A stretch of 64,000 nucleotides of DNA from Sinorhizobium sp. 6-70 (GTDB lineage: Bacteria > Pseudomonadota > Alphaproteobacteria > Rhizobiales > Rhizobiaceae): contig NZ_JASKLS010000018.1 in NCBI RefSeq assembly GCF_030124375.1, positions 79,695 to 143,694 of the forward strand, in the 5' to 3' direction. The position numbers and the translations under genes are program-made. Within the stretch, counting starts at the first letter, position 1. Every line of letters starts with the position of its first letter. Shown piece after piece: positions 55,523 through 63,614 of this stretch. The notes beneath the pieces are model-generated. The model searched no databases. It was not told the DNA's origin and saw only the letters and a program-made list of their open reading frames with translations.

Positions 55523-55547
55523 GGAACCAAACGGTCGCTCAGGTGTT
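55523..55547 (+). promoter_or_regulatory. EcfG-like promoter, one mismatch
   Basis: GGAAC (55523-55527), 16-base spacer, TGTT (55544-55547), one base off the consensus. It lies 96 bases before the ATG of the gene with an early stop codon, farther than the 30-35 bases seen for the exact sites. Confidence 0.35.
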
Positions 55548-55643
55548 TCGCGGGTGGCTGAAGGTGAGGGTTCGGTTCGCTGGTGCCTGCCCAGCGAAAA
55601 TTGCCCGTCGCTCCGCGAGCCGCCGGGAGGGAGTTTCACGCCT

Positions 55644-55910
55644 ATGAGCAAGTAGACGATAGAATTCGCCGGCGAGGCGGTCGGCGCACTGATACCTGAC
55701 AACGGACAATTGCGTTTTGTCGCTGTCAAATACAGTGTGTGGCCGCTGGACGGCCAGGTATTCCAAACGCCCGAAGATGCCCGCCGGGCGGTCGCCATGC
55801 TGCAGGCACATCGACAGAGAGGGCCTGCCCGGAAGAATCCGCGCGCAGGCCAAGCCGCCATTCGCGGCCGTTCCGATCCGGAAGTCCCATCTGCTTTTCC
55901 CGGCCGTTAG
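55644..55910 (+). pseudogene. small rhizobial protein gene interrupted by TAG at codon 4
   Basis: ATG-AGC-AAG-TAG at 55644-55655 is preceded by GGAGGGAG at a workable distance. The same frame then runs open for 84 codons with clear coding character: TIEFAGEAVGALIPDNGQLR followed by FVAVKYSVWPLDGQVFQTPE and DARRAVAMLQAHRQR. A single C-to-T change from CAG would create this stop. Either the gene is freshly inactivated, the stop is read through, or translation begins later (for example TTG at 55710, losing the first strands). Family resemblance is to small beta-rich rhizobial proteins of unknown role. Confidence 0.6.
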
Positions 55911-56010
55911 AGCAACTCCAGGAAAAGTGTGTAACGGTTTTCCGTCCGGAATTGCGTAGTTTCAAAGGGTCAGATCATTTCACTGTTTCACTGAAACAAT
56001 GAAATGATCT
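55909..56010. repeat. rhizobial REP-like element with long hairpin
   Basis: Begins GAGCAACTCCAGGAAAAGTG and GGTTTTCCGTCCGGAATTGC, a sequence I recognise as scattered through Rhizobiales genomes. It ends in a long hairpin, 55972-56010: AGATCATTTCA-C-TGTTTCA-C-TGAAACA-A-TGAAATGATCT, 18 paired bases with one mismatch. The last two bases of the hairpin lie in the stop codon of the MgtC gene, so it doubles as that gene's 3' end. Confidence 0.65.
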
Positions 56011-56563
56011 AGCGTTCCTTCGAGACGGCTGCAGCGTCCCGAGGGACGGCGGGGCGTCCGTCGGCCCCACCTTCGGAGGGTTCCGGCGGTTTCCAGTGGA
56101 GAGCGACCTCCAGCCGCCAGAGGATGAAAAGCACGGCGAGGCTTGCGCAGGCGGCGAAGGCGGCGATAAGCCAGAAGCCAAAGCCGACGGACAGCCCTAC
56201 CGCGCCAGCGAGCCACATCCCGGCTCCTGTGGTCAGCCCTTTGACCTCGCCCCTTGAAAACACGATCAAGCCGGCCGCGAGAAAGGCCACACCAGCGGTG
56301 ACGGCCTCCACGACCCTGATCGGGTCGATCCGCACTTCGGGTCCCGAAAGGCTCGCCATATGCACGCTTTCCACCGCGATCACGGCGAAAATCGACGAGG
56401 CGAGGCTGACGAGAATGTGTGTCCGGAGACCGGCCGGCCGCTGCCGTTGTTCCCGCTCGATGCCGATCAACGCCCCGAAGAGGATAGCGCCGCAGAAGCG
56501 CGCGAATATGACCGGATAGGGAATCTGCGTTGGAGCAAGGATATCGGCGAGGATCTGTTCCAT
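56009..56563 (-). CDS. MgtC/SapB-family membrane protein
   Basis: 184 residues, about five helices. Family signature GALIGIEREQRQRPAGLRTH followed by ILVSLASSIFAVIAVESVHM, then GLTTGAGMWLAGAVGLSVGF. The short hydrophilic C-terminus lacks the ACT-like domain of Salmonella MgtC. Members are linked to growth in low magnesium and acid. A RIME-type repeat begins 13 bases upstream of the start, so the promoter must lie in or beyond the repeat. Confidence 0.88.
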   Translation of the reverse strand: MEQILADILAPTQIPYPVIFARFCGAILFGALIGIEREQRQRPAGLRTHILVSLASSIFAVIAVESVHMASLSGPEVRIDPIRVVEAVTAGVAFLAAGLIVFSRGEVKGLTTGAGMWLAGAVGLSVGFGFWLIAAFAACASLAVLFILWRLEVALHWKPPEPSEGGADGRPAVPRDAAAVSKER

Positions 56564-56575
56564 GAGCAGCGAAGC

Positions 56576-56674
56576 CTACTGCATGTTTCCTTAAATCGTG
56601 CCGATTGGGGACAAAACATGCAGCAATTCAAAGTGCCACAACGTCTTTTGCACGTCGGATAGACGCGCGGCTCC
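56576..56674 (-). repeat. RIME1-type repeat in the 5' region of the MgtC gene
   Basis: About 99 bases in minus orientation: eroded AGCCGCGCGTCTATCCGACG, CTTTGAATTGCTGCATG, TTTTGTCCCCAATCGGC and CGATTTAAGGAAACATGCAG ending TAG. Sits immediately upstream of the MgtC start. Confidence 0.8.
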
Positions 56675-56766
56675 GCAATCGAAATTTTCGCTCATCTCTC
56701 CCAATTCGGTCGCCGGAACGGGGAGAACTGATGCTCCCCGTTTTTGTGACAGGTCTTGGCTGAGGC

Positions 56767-57078
56767 TTATTGTGCCGGTTGTGCCGGCTGTGCCGGTGTG
56801 GTCTGCGGCTGTGGTGCCGGGCTCGCCGGCGGCGTGGTCGTCGACTGGTCCGAGGTTGCCGGCGGCGGCGTCGCCTCCTCTGTGTTCCTGGTCAACTCTG
56901 CGGGCAGCCAGGCGATCAGCGCCAGCACCAGCCCCGCGAGCAGAATGATCAGCAAGGGCCAACTGCTGCGACCCGACAATCTGCCACGCATCTCGGGATC
57001 CTGGGTCGTCGGCTGACCCGTCACAGGATCGATGAGCGGCTTGTCCTTCAACTCTTCATGCTGATTCATCGTATTCAC
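56767..57078 (-). CDS. small membrane-anchored Pro/Thr-rich protein, hypothetical
   Basis: 103 residues: a polar N-terminus (MNTMNQHEELKDKPLIDPVT, GQPTTQDPEMRGRL), one helix SWPLLIILLAGLVLALIAWL at about 39-58, then a Pro/Thr/Gln low-complexity tail ending QPAQPAQ. Predicted single-pass inner-membrane protein with a periplasmic disordered tail. GAAAGGATG precedes the start. No family recognised. Confidence 0.7.
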   Translation of the reverse strand: MNTMNQHEELKDKPLIDPVTGQPTTQDPEMRGRLSGRSSWPLLIILLAGLVLALIAWLPAELTRNTEEATPPPATSDQSTTTPPASPAPQPQTTPAQPAQPAQ

Positions 57079-57661
57079 ATCCTTTCTGGATCGCCGGCCG
57101 GTCGCAAAGCAACTGCCGGCACGTGGCTCTCTAAATCAGCGGCGACCTGGCGACCTAAAGAGTGACTCTGCACAGTCGCAAGTATAGTCGCGACGGTGCC
57201 ACGGCTGGTTAGAGCCACGGTAAAATATTAAACGTTCCAGATCTTGCTATGTTCCGTTGCAGGCGGCCTCAGCTACAATTTGCCTTGCAAAGGTGCTTCG
57301 CAGATACGTGCTGTAACTGCGAAAAGCTCGTGCGGCGACGAAAACGCTGCATGCATCGGGACGTGGGGAATGACTGCTGCATATCAATCGGGAACCTTCG
57401 TCGGGCGGGTCTGGCGTCCGAATGTTGACGACGCCTCCTGCGCTCGGCAGCCCGTCAACACGGTGCGGCTTGCGACCGGATGCCCGCGATCGACTTTTGG
57501 CCCGACGGCGCTGATGCGCAATCCGACGAAACGCGGACCGCTGTAGGCATGGAACATTCGCCACCTTGCCGAAGACGCCGGGCGGCTTGCGTCAGGGCGC
57601 AGTTACGCGCAATCTCGAACCGGCTGATTATCGGTTCGTTCGAGGTGGGGTTGGGATCGCA
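57079..57661. other. 583-base gap with a possible gene remnant
   Basis: AT-rich at 57180-57250. Apart from the fumarylacetoacetate-hydrolase-like fragment at 57370-57441 there is no supported coding sequence. The start of the next gene is at 57662. Confidence 0.45.
57370..57441 (+). pseudogene. possible remnant of a fumarylacetoacetate-hydrolase-family N-terminus
   Basis: The 24-codon segment beginning MTAAYQSGTFVGRVWRPNVD resembles, from memory, the conserved N-terminus SGTFVGRVWRP of rhizobial FAH-family hydrolases. The similarity stops after about 24 residues and no downstream FAH domain follows. Short match, so this is tentative. Confidence 0.3.
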
Positions 57662-58027
57662 ATGAGAGTCGTTGCCATGTGGGTTCTGGCGGCCGCGTTC
57701 CTCGCCACCGCAACAGGGCCGTCGTGGGCGCAGCCCTTGCAAACCGTGGAGGATGTGGGCAACGCGCTCGGCAAATGCTGGACCCCGCCGGTGGGCATCA
57801 AGGATTCCTTCGTCACCTTGAAGTTCGGCTTCAAGGGCAACGGCACGTTGATGGGCCCGCCGCAACCGACCGCGATTCGCGTCACCGGAGATGAAACGCA
57901 ACGCAAAGCCTTCGTGGCGGCGGCGACCGAGGCGCTGCAAGGCTGCATGCCGCTGGAGTTTTCGAAGGCACTCGCCGACGAGATCGCCGGGAATGTGTTT
58001 ACGCTGCAGTTCCGGTCGGCGGAGTAG
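57662..58027 (+). CDS. small exported protein, hypothetical
   Basis: 121 residues. Signal peptide about 1-23 (MRVVAMWVLAAAFLATATGP, SWAQ), then CWTPPVGIKDSFVTLKFGFK and an AALQGC-like segment (TEALQGCMPLEFSKALADEI) resembling the TonB/TolA C-terminal fold in minimal form. Two mature cysteines could pair. ATG at 57662 is chosen for the signal peptide. Periplasmic; function unknown. Confidence 0.65.
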   Translation: MRVVAMWVLAAAFLATATGPSWAQPLQTVEDVGNALGKCWTPPVGIKDSFVTLKFGFKGNGTLMGPPQPTAIRVTGDETQRKAFVAAATEALQGCMPLEFSKALADEIAGNVFTLQFRSAE

Positions 58028-58731
58028 CGGCGCTGTCACGCAATGCCGCAAACTGCGTTGCAGGTTGCAGATTGTCACCAAACATGATCATGGAGAATTG
58101 GCTGGGGAACCTGGATTCTCGCATGATTTCAATGGCTTAGAGAAATTACCTTTGAATTCCCTATATTTTCCCGCCGCGAGCGACCGTGGATGCCACCTTT
58201 GTGCCCTGGCTTTGGGCGTCAGTCAACAGGAAGGGCGAGCGGCAATAATTTCCGCTGTCTGACTTGAATTAGCCGTCCGGCGGCCATAACGCGCCCCGCT
58301 ACCTCGCGCCCACTTGTAGATCATACAGGACGCCGTCGCGCTTGCCTGAACCGGGCATCGTCTTGGGCACGGGCTCGTCCACAGCCCGTTATAAAGCGAA
58401 CATCGGTACGCGGGCGTCAGATGACCGACAAGGGGCCGGAAGCAGACCGTCAGCTTTGGGGATGATAAGGCGAGATAGCTGCGCATTCGGCTGCAGATCA
58501 GGCGACGGCCCCAAAACCTGCCATACCGTCAGCGACAGATTATCGAAGTGATGGGGGCCGGAGAACGAACCGCTGCTGGTGAGCGAGGCCAAGAAAGCAG
58601 ACTGTGTATGCGTCCTACCCAGCTACGGTTCGAATCTGACCCGGCAGGTCGGGAACAATGAAGATGGGCACTATGTCCGCACCGCAGCCACCTGAGGCGC
58701 GCCCTAGCCTACCGGCAAGATATTCGAAAAG
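58028..58731. other. 704-base gap without a supported gene
   Basis: No complete coding sequence, RNA gene or repeat recognised. Short open frames on both strands (for example 58389-58592 minus) have no family resemblance. Together with the neighbouring recombinases, the gap suggests decayed accessory DNA. Confidence 0.45.
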
Positions 58732-59097
58732 TTAGGCGACTTTCGCCACCTCGGACGCGCCGCGGCGTGACATGAGTTTTTCGACTTCGATCATATGTTC
58801 TGCACCCCAGGCGCAGAGCGGCTTCAAAGCTCCGGCGAGGGTCTGACCGAAGGCAGTGAGGGAATACTCGACTTTCGGCGGAATTTCCTTGAAGTCGAGC
58901 CGATCGACGATCCCATCAGCCTCCAGTTCCTTGAGTTGCTGGATAAGCATTTTGTGACTGACGTTGCCGATGGCGCGCCTCAGGTCGCCATAGCGTCGGG
59001 CTTCGTGGAAAAGATGGAACAGGATCAAAGGCTTCCACTTGCCGCCAATGACAGCCAACGCAGCGTCCAGCCCGCAGATAAAGCCAGGTGTGGTCAT
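58732..59097 (-). CDS. HxlR-family transcriptional regulator
   Basis: 121 residues. Signature GGKWKPLILFHLFHEARRYG and MLIQQLKELEADGIVDRLDF, then PPKVEYSLTAFGQTLAGALK of the winged helix. ATG at 59097 has GGAG at 8-base spacing. Divergent from an SDR oxidoreductase, the usual HxlR arrangement (repressor of a neighbouring detoxification enzyme). It lacks a Cys near the N-terminus apart from Cys8 (FICGLD), which may be redox active. Confidence 0.9.
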   Translation of the reverse strand: MTTPGFICGLDAALAVIGGKWKPLILFHLFHEARRYGDLRRAIGNVSHKMLIQQLKELEADGIVDRLDFKEIPPKVEYSLTAFGQTLAGALKPLCAWGAEHMIEVEKLMSRRGASEVAKVA

Positions 59098-59116
59098 TTC
59101 GCATGCTCCAATTTGA

Positions 59117-59136
59117 TACTTACCAAAAGGTGCATA
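59117..59136. promoter_or_regulatory. candidate HxlR operator
   Basis: Imperfect inverted repeat TACTTACC-AAAA-GGTGCATA (6 of 8 pairs) in the 99-base gap between the HxlR and SDR genes, 20 bases upstream of the HxlR start. Plausible dimer site. Confidence 0.4.
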
Positions 59137-59196
59137 CTGGAAGAAAGAAAAGCAAGCCTCTATTTCGAAACAATGATCATTCTCTAGGAGATCGAA

Positions 59197-59943
59197 ATGG
59201 GCAGACTTGAAGGTAAAATCGCCGTCATAACCGGCGGCAACAGCGGCATCGGTCTGGCGACCGCCAAACGGTTTGTGGCGGAAGGCGCCGAGGTTTTCAT
59301 CACCGGCCGTCGCCAGGAGGAGTTGGACAGGGCGGTAGAAGCGATCGGCTCCGGCGTGACGGCGGTGCAGGGCGACATTTCGCGTATGGACGACCTCGGT
59401 CGGCTGTTTGCGACGGTGCAGGCGAAGAGTGGACGGATAGACGTTCTTTTCGCCAATGCCGGGCTCGGCCAGTTTGCCCCGCTGGGCGCTATCGACGAGG
59501 CGTCGTTCGATTTTACGTTCGACGTCAACGTCAAGGGAACGCTGTTCACGGTGCAAAAGGCGCTGCCGCTTATGCGCGCCGGCGGATCCATCATCCTCAC
59601 AGGGTCGACCACGGGCTCCATGGGAACCCCTGCGTTCAGCGTCTACAGCGCGACCAAGGCCGCAATCCGCAATTTTGCCCGAAGCTGGGCACTGGACCTG
59701 AAGGGGACCGGCATCCGCGTGAACGTGCTCTCTCCCGGCTCCACCGAGACGCCCGGCGTCAAGGGCTTGGCGACGCCGGGAGAGGAGGATGCGCTGCTGG
59801 CGGGCTTCGCCGCTCAGACGCCGCTCGGGCGTGTTGCACAGCCCGAGGAGACGGCGGCTGCGGCGCTCTTCCTTGCCTCGGATGAAAGCAGCTTCATGAC
59901 CGGTAGCGAGGTCTTCGTTGACGGCGGAGCCGCACAAGTCTGA
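59197..59943 (+). CDS. SDR-family oxidoreductase
   Basis: 248 residues, classical short-chain dehydrogenase. TGGNSGIG cofactor motif at 12-19, NAG at about 88-90, catalytic Ser in GSTTGSMG, YSATK (Tyr and Lys) near 149-153. The cofactor is probably NADP(H), because Arg residues follow the second strand (TGRRQEEL). Divergent from HxlR and probably its target. Confidence 0.92.
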   Translation: MGRLEGKIAVITGGNSGIGLATAKRFVAEGAEVFITGRRQEELDRAVEAIGSGVTAVQGDISRMDDLGRLFATVQAKSGRIDVLFANAGLGQFAPLGAIDEASFDFTFDVNVKGTLFTVQKALPLMRAGGSIILTGSTTGSMGTPAFSVYSATKAAIRNFARSWALDLKGTGIRVNVLSPGSTETPGVKGLATPGEEDALLAGFAAQTPLGRVAQPEETAAAALFLASDESSFMTGSEVFVDGGAAQV

Positions 59944-60091
59944 CGGCAGATCGAATCCCGGCCCCGAGCTCCATGAGGGAATGGATGCTAGTCCTGCCTG
60001 CCACCTTCTGCATGGTCTTGGCGCTTCATGGGTATGTGACGAAACGCTCGCCCGAACTGCGAGAGCGGATATCTTAGAGGAGCAAAAGGTA

Positions 60092-60820
60092 ATGAAAGAG
60101 AAGATGGTAGCCCTGGTCACCGGGGCCAATAAAGGGCTTGGAAAGCAGGTCGCAAAGGAACTGGTCGGACACGGTTACACTGTTCTTCTTGGATCGCGGG
60201 ATTTTGCGAACGGACAAAGGGCCGCCGAGGAGATCGGGGAAGGCGCTGTCGCCATCCAGCTCGATGTCACAGATGCGATGAGCATAGCGAACGCGGCGGA
60301 ACGCGTTACTGCCGAATTCGGCCGTCTCGATCTCTTGGTCAACAATGCCGCGATCAGCCAATCGGGGCGGTATGCGTCGGGCCTCTCCGCAAGCGCCGCG
60401 CCGCTGGACGAGGTTAGGGCAGTATTCGACACAAACGTCTTCGGCGTCCTTGCTGTGACGCAGGCAATGCTGCCGCTGATCCGATCATCCTCCACAGGAC
60501 GCATTCTGAATGTCTCAAGCGGGGTAGGTTCGTTGACGCTCAATTCCGACCCGGACTTTCCATTCCGCCCCTATTTCGGTGTGACCTATCCCGCATCCAA
60601 GACCGCCCTCAACGCCATGACCCTGGCGCTTTCTATTGAACTCGAAGGCACCGGCATCAAGGTTCGTGCGGCCAGTCCTAGCTACACGGCAACCGCCATC
60701 AACGATTTCCAGGGAACGGACAGCGTCGAGGTCGGAGCCCGGCCGCTTGTTCTTGCGGCCCTGGACACGGAAAGCCCGACCGGGAGTTTCACTGGGCCCG
60801 ACGGAGCTTATCCTTGGTGA
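60092..60820 (+). CDS. SDR-family oxidoreductase, carbonyl-reductase-like
   Basis: 242 residues. TGANKGLGKQVAKEL cofactor motif, NNAAIS, catalytic YPASK near 176-180, and the segment DPDFPFRPYFGVTYPASKTA. ATG at 60092 has AGAGGAG upstream. It follows the other SDR gene by 148 bases on the same strand. Family members reduce quinones or aldehydes. The pair may form an HxlR-controlled detoxification unit. Confidence 0.88.
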   Translation: MKEKMVALVTGANKGLGKQVAKELVGHGYTVLLGSRDFANGQRAAEEIGEGAVAIQLDVTDAMSIANAAERVTAEFGRLDLLVNNAAISQSGRYASGLSASAAPLDEVRAVFDTNVFGVLAVTQAMLPLIRSSSTGRILNVSSGVGSLTLNSDPDFPFRPYFGVTYPASKTALNAMTLALSIELEGTGIKVRAASPSYTATAINDFQGTDSVEVGARPLVLAALDTESPTGSFTGPDGAYPW

Positions 60821-61108
60821 GCGTCCGCTGAACTTCGCTGCGCACTGATTGGAAGGGGTTCACCAAGACCGCGGTTCGATAGCGAGCCGTCATTCTACTC
60901 CGCTGCGTCGCAACATCGCGCGGGGGTCCGAAAAGCTTTGATCTCACGCCGGAATGGAGCGGTCACCACTAAGCAAGCTACCGATATGATGGCCGCTTAT
61001 GACAAGCGTGGTCTGAAAACTGCCTGACTGGTTTCACCACAGGACTGACAGAACGGCAACGTACGCCGTACGCTGAAGCGGTCATCCAATTTGGTGACCG
61101 CCGAGATG

Positions 61109-61741
61109 TCAAATTTCGGTTCGCTCTGCTAAGAGCAGTGCGTCCTCAACGTCGACGCCAAGGTAGCGAACGGTGTTCTCGATCTTGGAGTGGCCAAGCA
61201 GGATCTGGATGGCGCGGAGATTTCCTGTCGCTTTGTAGATCATCGATGCCTTCGTGCGTCGAAGCGAATGCGTGCCATACTCCTCTGGACGCAGACCAAT
61301 CGCGGTGACCCATTCGTCTACCAGGCGGGCGTATTGCCGCGTGCTCATGTGGTGGGCGTGATTGATCCGGCTCGGGAATGCATAGTCGTCGACCGTGCCC
61401 CCACGCCTTTCAAGCCAAGCCAGAAGGCTGGCTCTGACGTCGCTGGTGATCTCAAACTGGACTGGCCGACCCGTCTTTTGCTGAACAACGATCGCACGGG
61501 TCCGAATTTCCGGCCCGGCGACCAGATCGCGGATCCTGATCTTTATCAGGTCGCAGCCGCGAAGCTTGCTGTCGATTGCCAGATCGAACAAGGCGCGGTC
61601 ACGAATACGTCCCTCGCGATCGAGGAAGAAGCGAACAGCCCAGATTTGCTTCTGTGTGAGCGGACGCTTGGTTCCCACCTTCTTTCCTGCGTTCCAAGCG
61701 GCGCGTTCACGGCTGGCATCATCGTATTGAGAGTGGCCCAT
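61109..61741 (-). CDS. tyrosine recombinase (short integrase)
   Basis: 210 residues. Catalytic residues are visible: Arg61 (KLRGCDL), Lys89 (QQKTGRP), His158 and Arg161 (THSLRR), His184 (LLGHSKIENT) and Tyr193 (VRYLGVD). It is only slightly larger than a catalytic domain: the N-terminal core-binding domain is reduced to about 50 residues (KKVGTKRPLTQKQIWAVRFF). ATG at 61741 opens MGHSQYDDASRERAAWN. The tail of a similar protein is found at the right edge of the window. Confidence 0.88.
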   Translation of the reverse strand: MGHSQYDDASRERAAWNAGKKVGTKRPLTQKQIWAVRFFLDREGRIRDRALFDLAIDSKLRGCDLIKIRIRDLVAGPEIRTRAIVVQQKTGRPVQFEITSDVRASLLAWLERRGGTVDDYAFPSRINHAHHMSTRQYARLVDEWVTAIGLRPEEYGTHSLRRTKASMIYKATGNLRAIQILLGHSKIENTVRYLGVDVEDALLLAERTEI

Positions 61742-61826
61742 GTGAGTTCTCCTCGGCCTTGATTGGCCGATGGAGAAACGGGAAACACCAGCGTAGCAGC
61801 TCGGGGGCCGAGAGCGGACGGGCAGC

Positions 61827-62045
61827 TTACGGGATGACATCGATGAGAAGCGGCTGTTCCGTTCGGACCTTGAATAGGCCTTCCAACGACTTCTCCGGCT
61901 CCTGAAAGCAGACAACCAAGTTGCATCTGAGGTAATCTGTTTGAATGTCCAAGTCCGAAGGCCAGAATGGACCGAAGCGAATCCGGAACCGCTGAAGCAG
62001 CAGCAACCGGTATCCTATGTCAGGAGGGCAGTGTGAAATCGCCAA
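61827..62045 (-). CDS. possible small protein upstream of the recombinase
   Basis: 72 codons with protein-like composition: GYRLLLLQRFRIRFGPFWPS then NLVVCFQEPEKSLEGLFKVR and TEQPLLIDVIP. The frame overlaps the divergent acetyltransferase start by 13 bases. No ribosome-binding site stands out and no family is recognised. Could be a gene remnant. Confidence 0.3.
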   Translation of the reverse strand: MAISHCPPDIGYRLLLLQRFRIRFGPFWPSDLDIQTDYLRCNLVVCFQEPEKSLEGLFKVRTEQPLLIDVIP

Positions 62046-62617
62046 CAGTCAGAGTTATGGCCGCGTCCGAGGAGGATCTGGCGATCGAAACGGTCATGCT
62101 GGCGTTTGCAGCGGATCCTATGGCGCGATGGACCTGGCCGCATGCACACCAGTACCTTGCGGCCATGCCGCGAATGATCCGGGCGTTCGGGAGCAGCGCA
62201 TTCCCTAACGGAAGCGCCTTTTGCACCGACGGCTACGCCGGGACGGCCCTGTGGCTATCGCCCGGGATGCATTCGGACGAGGAAGGGCTTGGTGCGGTGC
62301 TCGAGAGCACGGTTGCGCGCTCTCTTGCCCCCGAAACCACGGCCATATTCGAGCAGATGGCCACGTACCACCCGACCGAACCACATTGGTACCTGCCCCT
62401 GATCGGCGTCGACCCGGCACATCAAGGCAAAGGTCACGGCGACGCGCTGATGGCGTACGCACTCGCACGGTGCGATCGCGATCACGCGCCAGCCTATTTG
62501 GAATCCTCGAATCCGCGCAACATTCCGTTCTACAAACGCTACGGCTTTGAACCGCTCGGCGCGATCCAGGTCAGTTCGTCGCCGACGCTCGTCCCGATGC
62601 TGCGGCGGCCGCGTTGA
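62033..62617 (+). CDS. GNAT-family N-acetyltransferase
   Basis: 194 residues. Acetyl-CoA motif LIGVDPAHQGKGHGDALMAY (Q-x-x-G-x-G) near 124-143, then SNPRNIPFYKRYGFEPLG. GTG at 62033 has a strong AGGAGGG upstream; an in-frame ATG at 61967 is less likely. The family includes small-molecule acetyltransferases, some for toxic amines; substrate unknown. Lies between the two recombinase genes. Confidence 0.85.
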   Translation: MKSPTVRVMAASEEDLAIETVMLAFAADPMARWTWPHAHQYLAAMPRMIRAFGSSAFPNGSAFCTDGYAGTALWLSPGMHSDEEGLGAVLESTVARSLAPETTAIFEQMATYHPTEPHWYLPLIGVDPAHQGKGHGDALMAYALARCDRDHAPAYLESSNPRNIPFYKRYGFEPLGAIQVSSSPTLVPMLRRPR

Positions 62618-62951
62618 GCTTCAATTCGATCGGGTAGTTTGTGGCATGCGGCCGCCGAGGGCGCGGCACAGCCGAAACGAAGATGGAACGGACCGGCCAG
62701 ACCGTTTGCCGGCGGGCGCCTGGTCCGGTTATAGGCGATGTCCGCTTTTAGAAGTCAGGTGATGCAGCTTTGACGACCGAAACGAGGGCGCAAATATGCG
62801 GCCGTTCCACCGCGATGTCAGCTTTGTAGCTGCCCTATGACCGACATGACCGACATGTAGGGCGCGCACCGGCCGAGGTTGGCGCCGTCATTCTCGAGGT
62901 CGCGAAATGGGGCCGCGACGGCGACGGGGAGTTCGCGCATGAGAGAATCCC
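62618..62951. other. 334-base gap
   Basis: No gene supported. Contains a short tandem TGACCGACA repeat at about 62837-62855. Confidence 0.45.
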
Positions 62952-63614
62952 TCAATCTGCCTGCATGTAATCCGCCACGCTGTAGCAATGGCTCGCCTGA
63001 TAGGCGTTCTTCCCCCGGTTCATGTGCGTCAGGTTGAACGTGCGAATGGCGCTCACCACGCGGCGGCTCGTGAGGAATTTGCGGATCGAGACAGAGCCGC
63101 GCACATTGATGCCGAAAATGTCCGCACCATGCGGGAAGAAATAACTGACGTGCTCTGGCATCGCGACGCTTTGCTCGAGAAAGGGTTCGTCCACTCGGCT
63201 CGGCGTGGCTGAACGATCTGTAGTGAAATCCGAAAGATGCACGATGAATCTGGCGCGGATATCTTCGACTTGGGCATAGAGTGTAAAAAGCTCCATCCAG
63301 CTCGCATTGACGCGTACGAGCGGCTTGTCCGAGGTCGACGGCAGACAGGAAACCGACCAGTAGTAGCGCTCGGTCTTGCGCAGCATCGGAATGCAGTTTG
63401 GACCGTATAGCCTGAGAATCTCCAGTACTTCCGCTGCTTGCGGGCGACTAAGTAGCTTCTCAAATCGAGCGACATATTTGAAGCGCTGTTCCAGGGACTC
63501 TAAGCGGTCGCCCGTGTCCGGCAAGTCGATCTTGCCCGCTATCCAATCGCGCTGCTGCTCACGGTCGAGGAATTGCCGCAGGCCAGTGGTTCTTGGGCGA
63601 GAGGTCGCGCCCAT
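62952..63614 (-). CDS. hypothetical protein of 220 residues
   Basis: Soluble, no signal or membrane segment, mixed alpha/beta. A helical N-terminal part (QFLDREQQRDWIAGKIDLPD, EVLEILRLYGPNCIPMLRKT) precedes a PAS-like middle (YYWSVSCLPSTSDKPLVRVN) and a basic C-terminal part (TSRRVVSAIRTFNLTHMNRG). No family or catalytic motif recognised. AGGACG lies 8 bases before the ATG at 63614. Flanked by recombinase genes, so likely accessory. Confidence 0.6.
   Translation of the reverse strand: MGATSRPRTTGLRQFLDREQQRDWIAGKIDLPDTGDRLESLEQRFKYVARFEKLLSRPQAAEVLEILRLYGPNCIPMLRKTERYYWSVSCLPSTSDKPLVRVNASWMELFTLYAQVEDIRARFIVHLSDFTTDRSATPSRVDEPFLEQSVAMPEHVSYFFPHGADIFGINVRGSVSIRKFLTSRRVVSAIRTFNLTHMNRGKNAYQASHCYSVADYMQAD

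Noticed and set aside
56722..56742. Hairpin ACGGGGAG / CTCCCCGT with T-run as terminator of the 56767 gene
   Set aside because: The T-run is on the plus strand, but the gene is on the minus strand and no plus-strand gene precedes it.
58389..58592. Minus-strand frame of 67 codons in the 58-kb gap
   Set aside because: No ribosome-binding site, no recognisable motif and no support from neighbours.
60934..61026. Possible gene remnant reading AVTTKQATDMMAAYDKRGLK
   Set aside because: Only about 30 codons, no start site or recognised family; protein-like composition alone is not enough.
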